Shown one piece after another: positions 57,592-64,000 of a stretch of 64,000 nt of DNA. The stretch comes from Marsupella aquatica. Its lineage: Eukaryota; Marchantiophyta. Numbering within the stretch: the first letter of the stretch is position 1; each line of letters opens with the position of its first letter. Under the pieces are notes generated by a model. The model was not told where the DNA came from, made no database searches, and was given only the letters and a program-made list of their open reading frames with translations. Location of the stretch: assembly GCA_973895155.1 (NCBI GenBank), contig OZ316892.1, positions 21,514,001 to 21,578,000 of the forward strand, given 5' to 3'. The position numbers and the translations under genes were made by a program.

Positions 57592-58614
57592 ATGTCGCAC
57601 ACGATCCTCTCCAGCTCGGCCATTCGATTCTGGACGCAGTTCCTATCTATCGGAAGGCACTTGGCCGATTCATTGAAACACGCCAACCCGCGCCGATACG
57701 AGATCGAACGCGAATACGAGAGAGCCATCCGCCTAGCAGGACGACACCACTACGTCCTTAACTTTGACTACCCGTCTCAGAGCGAGCTTTACCGACCAGC
57801 TGAGGTATCTGGGTACTTCTTCAACGGAGACAAATATATCGGGTTCTGGGAAGCATTGCTTCGGCTTCCGGACGAGGTCTTCAATATCCCGGGTACAATC
57901 GACCTGCAGCGACATCACTTCGACCACATCCCTGCCCAGGTTCGGGCTGTCATTAACGGCGAGTCCAGTACCAACCGTTCGACAAGGGCGTCCGCACTCA
58001 CTTTGGAGAACTTCTACCAGCACCTATGGAGCTTCTTGGGAACTCGGCCATCAACCAACATGACCAACTCAACCGGGCCCGTGCCCGTACCCGTACCCGT
58101 ACCCGTGCCCATGCAACCTCAGCTTCAGCTTCAGCCTCAGCCGCAGCCTAGCCAAACCCCACCACCTATCACCCAGCCAGCACAGGTATGCTCCGTCATC
58201 AACGCTGTGGATCTTAGCGATGACGACGAGGCTACCCCACCCTTGACCAGGCGGCCCAGAGGAACAAGCGCTCGGGGGGCAGACACTATATCGTCCCCAC
58301 CCCCTACTCTGACCCCAGGAGCAGCCCCAGCAGACAACATGGTGACCATGGCCGCCCCGGGCCCGTTACCAACCGCAGTGGCACTCCCCAGGCCCGATCG
58401 GGAGGATGGGGAAGTATCACCTTCCCCGAGTCAGTCACGGGGAAAGAAGAGGAAGGAATCCGCCAGTGCATCCGGGTTACCGTTGGCCACGGTAGCCGTA
58501 GCCAAGGTAACGATGCATCGCATGGGGGAAAACGTTCACAGCAACATCCTCCATCCCAAGCATGCGGTGTACCTGAAGACTCAGGGATTTGAGCACCTCG
58601 CCTCTCTCCCCTAG
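57592..58614 (+). CDS. Gag-like protein, first frame (340 aa)
   Basis: The N-terminal ~130 residues are globular (FWTQFLSIGRHLADSL, LNFDYPSQSELY, FWEALLRLPDEVF). A long Pro/Gln/Ser-rich linker follows, with a VPVPVPVPV run from a CCCGTA repeat and a basic GKKRKES stretch (possible nuclear signal). The frame ends with FEHLASLP and a TAG. The next frame continues in the same register nine codons later, so the two may be one protein of ~880 residues broken or regulated by a single amber codon. No catalytic motif. Family not recognised beyond gag-like or plant transposon protein. Confidence 0.6.
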   Translation: MSHTILSSSAIRFWTQFLSIGRHLADSLKHANPRRYEIEREYERAIRLAGRHHYVLNFDYPSQSELYRPAEVSGYFFNGDKYIGFWEALLRLPDEVFNIPGTIDLQRHHFDHIPAQVRAVINGESSTNRSTRASALTLENFYQHLWSFLGTRPSTNMTNSTGPVPVPVPVPVPMQPQLQLQPQPQPSQTPPPITQPAQVCSVINAVDLSDDDEATPPLTRRPRGTSARGADTISSPPPTLTPGAAPADNMVTMAAPGPLPTAVALPRPDREDGEVSPSPSQSRGKKRKESASASGLPLATVAVAKVTMHRMGENVHSNILHPKHAVYLKTQGFEHLASLP

Positions 58615-58641
58615 AACACTTGCAGGTACTACGGGGAGGAC

Positions 58642-60240
58642 ATGACAGAATTCGTCAAGAATTATGACGACGTACGTCAACAGACTCGGCTACGGGGAAG
58701 GAATATGTCCCTCACAGAAGAACGGCTCAAGATGATCTTTGGGTTACCCGAAGGTGACCATCGAGTCGAATCACGGGCTCCCGGGGGCAAGGGGGCCAAG
58801 TACCAATCTTCAAGTTTTCCCTCAGAGGGAGCAGTAGACAACGGGTTCGTGATGAGGACCTGCCTCATGCCCGAGATAGCTGAGCGGCTGGAGTTCCAGA
58901 GGTACGCTCTCCACATGATGGAACCCCGGGGGGAGATCTCCGCCGCCCAGGTCATCCAGGTCGAGAACTATCGACCTAGGAAATGGGCGTCGTACTTCGC
59001 TAAGAAATTCCATGAAGAGATGGAGCGGCGAAGGAAGACGCTGTACATTGGCGGGAAGGCGTATTTCGCTAGCCACATCGAAATCATTCTGGAGTGGTAC
59101 GCCCGGTTTGATCGACGAACCCTTCCCCGCATCAACGTTACAAAGCTGGTCCCAGCTAGGTGGGTTTTTCCGGCATTGGAGAGACGGCCCCAACCCGAGG
59201 CCCGAAGTCCAGTGGACACGCCAGCTTCACCCACCCCACCTCCACAAATAGCTGTAAACGTAACCGAGGAGGCGCCGGAGGGGTCGGTCGTCGCAACCGT
59301 TGATGCGAACCAACTAGCCGGGCTAAGTACAGAAGTTGGTACGGTAGAGGTCTTACCCGAACCCGGGTCTCCCAAGGACCCGCCGGTGGCAATTCCGGAG
59401 AACCGGACATCGCTGCAGGAGGACACTCCAGCCCCTTCCAAAGTTATGTCCCCAGGGCTGGACGTCACTGCCCCGGCCCCTGCGCGTGTTGATGTCTGCC
59501 CGTGCCCAAATCCGGACAGGCACAACTTGGACCACCCGGAACTCTTCATACAGGGTACGTTTCTGAACGGGCTTCTGGGAGATTTCTCTCATCAAATTGC
59601 CCGGGATACCGGGGAGTTCATGGCCCGGAAGGTAGCCTGTTTCTTCAATCAGGAGTTGGTTGCCGCCGTAAAGGCAGGTCGGGCCCAGTCGGAGGCCCTT
59701 CAGAGGATAGAGCGGTACCGGGTGGAGTCCGTGTACCTAAAGAACGAAGTGGCGGCTCAAGAGGCTGAGCTTCTGCAACTACGACCCAAGGTTGCAGCCG
59801 CCGACGAGTTGTTAGCAAAGGCGTACGCTCTTACCGCCCTAGCCAAACAGGCCAAAGCTGGGAACGAGGCCGAGATTACACGACTCCGGAACCAGATTGA
59901 CAGTTTGAAGAAACAAGCTGTCACCTGGCAGAAAGACCTGGAGGAGGCCGAGGAGCGAGCCCAGCGGGACGCGACGGAGATAGCCATGCTGCAGGCCGAG
60001 ATGGCGCGGCTCCAAACCGAGGCCGAGAAGCAGGACCAGCTAGCGAGTAAACTGACGAGCGACGCCCAGCAGCTGGAGGAGGCATGTCAGGAGGCAGCAG
60101 AGGAGACGGACGCGGCGAGGCGAGAGAACGAATCTCTGCTAGACCAGGTCCAGCTCCTCAAAGCGGACAATGACAGGCTTCGAAGGCAGCGGGATGGCCA
60201 TTCCCATTCGGGTGGCTCTGGCAAGCGTGCCAGGCATTAG
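58642..60240 (+). CDS. Gag-like protein, second frame with long coiled coil (532 aa)
   Basis: In frame with the preceding one. The first part (FVKNYDDVRQQTRLRGRNMS, LKMIFGLPEGDHRVESR) resembles the fold of putative plant transposon/gag proteins with an RG...L...IFGLP signature. A Pro/Thr-rich linker with CPCPNPDRHNLDH (possible zinc-binding Cys/His cluster) follows. Residues ~360-520 form a strong coiled coil (LRNQIDSLKKQ, EEAEERAQRDATEI, LLDQVQLLKADNDRL). It ends at SGKRARH. No polymerase, so the element is probably non-autonomous. Confidence 0.6.
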   Translation: MTEFVKNYDDVRQQTRLRGRNMSLTEERLKMIFGLPEGDHRVESRAPGGKGAKYQSSSFPSEGAVDNGFVMRTCLMPEIAERLEFQRYALHMMEPRGEISAAQVIQVENYRPRKWASYFAKKFHEEMERRRKTLYIGGKAYFASHIEIILEWYARFDRRTLPRINVTKLVPARWVFPALERRPQPEARSPVDTPASPTPPPQIAVNVTEEAPEGSVVATVDANQLAGLSTEVGTVEVLPEPGSPKDPPVAIPENRTSLQEDTPAPSKVMSPGLDVTAPAPARVDVCPCPNPDRHNLDHPELFIQGTFLNGLLGDFSHQIARDTGEFMARKVACFFNQELVAAVKAGRAQSEALQRIERYRVESVYLKNEVAAQEAELLQLRPKVAAADELLAKAYALTALAKQAKAGNEAEITRLRNQIDSLKKQAVTWQKDLEEAEERAQRDATEIAMLQAEMARLQTEAEKQDQLASKLTSDAQQLEEACQEAAEETDAARRENESLLDQVQLLKADNDRLRRQRDGHSHSGGSGKRARH

Positions 60241-61138
60241 CGGCGGAGTAGGAATAGATTAGGATTAGGATTGGCTTAGTCAGGCTCTTGGGACAGGCAC
60301 CTGCCTTAGGTGCAGCAGCGCTGCCGTGCTGTCCAGCCTGCGTAGATTAGGATCTTCTAATAAGACACAGCCGTTTTCCGGCCTGACTGTCAGCTTAGTT
60401 AGGACCTTGGTCAGCGAATCTTCGGCGGGAGGACGCCCCGTTCCTCGGCTCTTAGTATTTAGTGCACCCCTCGGTAGAGGCAGGGGGGGTTTTTAGTTTC
60501 AGAGTCGGATATCCGCGGGACATGCGGGGAGTCCCGACCTCTGGGAATGACAGAGTACCAAGGGGAGGGGGTAGGACTAAGCTCGTCGGGCGAGTGCGGA
60601 GCCGGGCTCCGTTGTAGTGTGCACCCTTGGCCTTGAACCTGTGCATTCCAGGGCTGTCGTGTCAACTAAGTGTACGCATATGTTCCCTTTGTAGTAAAAT
60701 CCTTTCCCATCATTTTTCCTTCGTGTAAATCGAGATTGTATGCATGTGTGCGCATATGTGTGTGGGTTTCTCGTATATGGGTGGCAGCGCCGGGCCGAAC
60801 GCACTACCCGAGACGTGCACAGGGTGCAGCCTGCGGGTAAGTGGTTGCGAGCACGGGTTGAGGACCTGTATTATCGAATCCGGATCGAAGGCGGACAGCA
60901 CGAAGGCTTAGAAGCCCTTAAGCCGGGGTCGATCCTGCTATCGACTAAGGTACGTTCCGGCGGCGGAACACAAACCATACCTAGGAGGTGTCCGTATTTA
61001 GTAGTATGCGCACTTAGCGCTAGTTTACGAGAATAAGGTGCATTACGTGCTTCCCTTCCTGCCCGAACCCTCAGATTTACGAGGGATGTGCCCGTCTAAG
61101 CTGAAGTCTGAGTTAAGGCCGAAGCCTACGACGTGACA
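60241..61138. other. 3' untranslated part of the 57-61 kb element
   Basis: No coding region. GC-rich, with short inverted phrases (CCTTAGGTGCAGCAGCGCTGCC near 60301). It should contain the transcript end and the right terminus. Confidence 0.4.
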
Positions 61139-61143
61139 CACCC

Positions 61144-62360
61144 CAAGATTGAAGTGCCCCTCAGGTCAAAAGCAAGCTTGAGGGGTAGTGAAAAGTCTTC
61201 CATTTTCTCCACAAAAAGGATATACTCCTTGTCCTTATTCCAAGAATATTCCATAATGACCAAAATGTGACATGGAATGGTTAGGATTGCTTGGAAAAGA
61301 TTTAAAGATTAGATCTTGCATGCCAAGTCTTTGGAAGTGTGCACAACATTGTTGGAAGTGCCCCAACCTTGTGGAAGTGTGTCCAACCTTTTAAGGAGGG
61401 TATTCAACCACATTTTAATGACATTTTTAGTACTTTCCCTCATTCCTTTAAAAGTGGTTGTCCTTGGTTCTGATTGCCTCCTTTGGTACCCCTCAATCTT
61501 GCCATCCACCCTCAAGGATGCAAACAGTGCACTTGTTGCCTCAATTTCTTTGTCAAATTTCAACAACCCGCCCAAGTTTTGATCAATAAGTGTCCCCTTT
61601 GAAATGGCGTTATATCCGTAGTCTCAGCGCCCACCTCATCTCTGTTTGTTTGAACCCATAGAATACCCTCATGATAACCAGGAGGATTACACAGCTAATT
61701 TAATTTCCCCCATTCAATAAGTCCACGTACTTTGGATTTATGTGAACTATTTTGGAGAAGACAATTGCATGCTGCACCTCCAGAATCCAAAGCCAAAACT
61801 TGCGGAAACTTTGTAATGGCTTGCCGGATTCTAAGGAAGGCATCCTATGTGGCAAAATACCCTTTACGGATTTTGTCTAGGAGATAAGGCACGCATCAAT
61901 CATCCCAGCAATTTCAGATGGATTGTTTTTCTCCTGCGGAAATTTATGATCGATCATTCCTCATTCAATTACAAAATGTGGGCTCAAACACTGTAGGCTC
62001 TCACATTTCCAATGTTCAGTTCTCCACCTCTGCAAGACACGTAACTTAAGATGGACTTTGGTACCAAAGACCACGAAGGGCCTTTACAACAACAGCTGAA
62101 GAGGTTGACAGTTGTTCATTGATAGTTTGCGCAAAATTTGCTTTGTTGAGTATAGGAAGTTAATATGTACATATTTCTTTGTACAATTCTCAGATGTATA
62201 GATCGGATGCATACATTTTTTTGTTAAGAAGGAAGACCAGCCAAGGTGGGGGGCAAGGACCGAGCGCAAGGACTGGCGGCTCATTTGCAAACACAAGCCA
62301 AGCGGACGACTACGGAAGGCCAACTGCTGTCCGCTGCTCAGGCAAGCACTCGGGATGGAA
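61144..62360. other. Host-side degenerate repeat, no gene
   Basis: Contains a third AAGATTGAAGTGCCCCT copy at 61146 and a diverged CCTCAAGGATGCAAACAGTGCACTTG (61511-61536) that resembles 57092-57117. Remnant of an old multi-copy sequence. Confidence 0.4.
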
Positions 62361-62613
62361 GTGTTGAGCATAGACGACGATCGCAACGGCAAGCCCATGA
62401 ACCATCCAACGCACAATAGTTGACACAAGAGATACGTGGTTCACCTCCTTGAGGCTACATCCACGGGAACACACAAGAGAGCTTTACTGAACTCTAAGCC
62501 CGTCGGCTATACCGAGTCTCCACAGTGTAAGCTCTCCCTATCTCTCAAGTGGCTCCATAACAATGAGCCTTGGTTCTTGGGCTTGCCGTTGCGATCGTCG
62601 TCTATGCTCAACA

Positions 62614-62627
62614 ATTGGTATCAGAGC
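62614..62627 (+). other. Primer-binding site (initiator Met tRNA)
   Basis: TTGGTATCAGAGCC, the usual plant copia primer-binding site, immediately after an LTR-like CTCAACA end. Confidence 0.65.
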
Positions 62628-62686
62628 CTTGGTTCTACTCCTCCAAGCACACGTGCCTCTTATGATATAGTGTGCAACTTAGTTAA

Positions 62687-62810
62687 CCTAACCACATTAT
62701 TGTACCTAATCACGTAGTTGTACCTAACCACGTAGTTGTACCAAACCATGTTGTTGTACCAACCCACGTTGTTGTACCAACCCACGTTGTTGTACCAACC
62801 CACGTCATAC
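62687..62810. repeat. 18-bp tandem repeat, nearly seven units
   Basis: Units such as CCAACCCACGTTGTTGTA and CCTAACCACGTAGTTGTA are in perfect 18-bp register from 62687; the last unit is cut. It lies within the LTR-like region. Confidence 0.95.
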
Positions 62811-63029
62811 CTAACCTAGACGTAAGAGTAAATACCCAACAATCTTCCCCTTGACTCTGGTCTAGGGGAGAGTAATACTGCCAATGTATATGATCCCTCA
62901 GCGGGAAGTTCTGGACAAAAACGAAACCGGTTTCCCTCTCTAACTAGAGCAAACCAGAACTAAGCCGTAGCCTAATACATAGGAATGAGGAAGAGCATAT
63001 ATCAGTAATTACAATGAATGTTAAGAAAA

Positions 63030-64000
63030 ACTCTACTTGTGATGCAATTGCAAAACCTGCAATACGTCACGGTGTCTAGAGAAACTCTCCAAAGGAATCA
63101 CTTTGGTAAATGCGTCAGCCGGGTTGAGTTTACCATCAATCTTGACTAGCTCAAACAAATTATCAGACACAGCCTGCCTGATAAAATGGTACCTGACGTC
63201 AATATGCTTCACTCTGCTGTCCATCACCTGGTTCACAGCAAGGTGGAGCGCACTTTGACTATCACAATGAAGCTTCACATTCCCCTGTGGCAATCCCATT
63301 TCAGTGATAAGTCTATCCAACCAAATCACTTCCTTTGCTGCTTCCGCAGCTGCAACATACTCCGCTTCTGTAGTAGACTGAGCAATACACTTCTACAAAG
63401 TAGACCTCCAACTTATGCATCCACCGCCAAGTGTGAACACGTATCCTGTTGTTGATCTCCTTCGGTCCAAATCTTGTCCATAGTCAGAATCTACATAGCC
63501 AATCAATGATCTAGCATTCTTTGCATTCGCATCAAATAAAAGACCATGATCCACGGTACCCTTCAATTACCTGATAATCCACTTCACTGCTTCCCAGTGT
63601 ACCTTCCCTGGATTCGACATGTACCTGCTCACCTTGTCCATAGCCATGGCAAGATCAGGTCTAGTGCAAGTCATCAAATACATGAGACTCCCCACTGCCT
63701 TGTCATATGGAACCTTTGACATCAACCCCTTCTCTGTGTCATCCGTAGGACAGAACGCTGATGATAACTTGAAGTGTGGAGCCAACGGGGTACTTACTGG
63801 CTTGCTATTCTCCATGTTGAACCTTGCAATTACCTTCCTCGCATAATTGCTCTGCGTCAACCATAGCTTGCTAGCCTCCAAGTCCCTAGTGATCTCCATA
63901 CCCAAAATCCTCTTAGCTGGCCCTAAGTCCTTCATCTTAAACTCTGCACTAAGCAGTGCCTTGAGCTTAACAATCTCAGACCTATCCTTGGCTGCAATTA
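63030..64000 (-). pseudogene. copia reverse transcriptase end and RNase H, runs off the right edge
   Basis: Minus strand, from the window edge downwards: MKDLGPAKRILGMEI, LWLTQSNYARKVIARFNM, VGSLMYLMTCTRPDLAMAM, then stop TAA (63567-63569, Tyr position of IIRYLKGT), then KGTVDHG and GYVDSDYGQDLD. A second stop TAG (about 63394-63396, Gln position of STLQKC) is followed by CIAQSTTEAEY, LHCDSQSALHLA, VKHIDVRYHFIR and the end at 63033. Both stops are one base from sense. Typical Ty1/copia; this copy is inactive. Confidence 0.9.

Larger units (their letters stand above)
57120..61143. mobile_element. GC-rich 4-kb insertion with 5-bp target duplication, no LTRs
   Basis: CACCC flanks the insertion at 57120-57124 and 61139-61143. 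The element (57125-61138) starts TGTGACGCCG and ends GACGTGACA. Its ends are a poor inverted repeat over ~35 bp (TGT-ACG-CG--GG...CGG..TTAA). No direct terminal repeat was seen, although TG...CA ends and a 5-bp duplication are typical of LTR elements. Higher GC than surroundings and a CTTGCC/CAAGATT junction restored in the host repeat support an insertion. Confidence 0.65.
62368..62845. repeat. copia LTR material in both orientations
   Basis: TGTTGGGTATTTACTC (minus strand, from 62845) follows a polypurine tract and would start a minus-strand 3' LTR. TCTATGCTCAACA followed by ATTGGTATCAGAGCC (plus strand, 62600-62627) is an LTR end with an initiator-Met tRNA primer-binding site in the other orientation. 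A ~40-bp segment (GGGCTTGCCGTTGCGATCGT...) is present inverted at about 62366-62404 and 62571-62612. Confidence 0.5.

Noticed and set aside
57733-59987. Several minus-strand frames of 70-190 codons opposite the gag-like protein
   Set aside because: They mirror the GC-rich coding strand and contain no recognisable domain.

Overview
The window looks like nuclear DNA of a land plant, probably a non-seed lineage (bryophyte, lycophyte or fern grade). Reasons: genes with short GT-AG introns, a plant-type SKP1 gene, TALE-type homeodomains, Ty1/copia elements with an initiator-Met tRNA primer-binding site, and many transposon proteins of a kind common in such genomes. It is mostly nested mobile elements, with only three host-like genes (zinc-ribbon protein, SKP1-like, and a homeobox gene with two homeodomains).

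Layout. 1-4.8 kb: minus-strand transposase-like gene running off the left edge, preceded by the end of another unrecognised protein. 4.8-9.8 kb: no convincing gene, a few repeats. 9.8-31.7 kb: a nest of three elements. Outer element A has a minus-strand gene (two DUF8039-like domains plus a DUF7869-type core, 9.87-12.4 kb) head-to-head with a plus-strand gene (ParB-like domain, methyltransferase-like domain, FCP1-like HAD domain) now split into 13.7-16.0 and 27.7-31.7 kb. A gag-like element (16-27.6 kb, minus strand) sits in the split, and inside that sits element B (about 17.7-25.5 kb). B repeats the same head-to-head layout with much better preserved genes: ParB-DNA methyltransferase on the minus strand and DUF7869 protein on the plus strand. 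31.6-36.5 kb: two ~745-bp inverted arms copied from the end of A, enclosing a C-terminal fragment of a third DUF7869 gene. 36.5-41.2 kb: decayed copia element hit twice by an 8-bp-TSD MITE. 41.9-44.2 kb: minisatellite split by a TIR element. 44.9-54.8 kb: zinc-ribbon gene, SKP1-like gene, minisatellite, double-homeodomain gene. 57.1-61.1 kb: GC-rich 4-kb insertion with a 5-bp target duplication, two gag-like reading frames and no LTRs. 62.3-64 kb: decayed copia element on the minus strand.

Main discovery. A eukaryotic transposon-like module pairs a DUF7869 gene (possible RNase H-fold nuclease) head-to-head with an intron-containing ParB-methyltransferase gene. Each copy carries its own dispersed palindromic site in its promoter region and introns: CTCGAGAT-N-ATCTCGAG for A, CATGAATTCATG for B, GGTCGAGAT-N-ATCTCGACC for fragment C. 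The co-variation suggests that each element's protein recognises its own sites, like ParB with parS or plant VANC proteins with their motif arrays. The function is inference; the architecture and the sites are seen directly.

Many reading frames carry single in-frame stops that a C-to-T change could explain, as expected for methylated, decaying elements. Gene models were spliced by eye and may be a few bases off.
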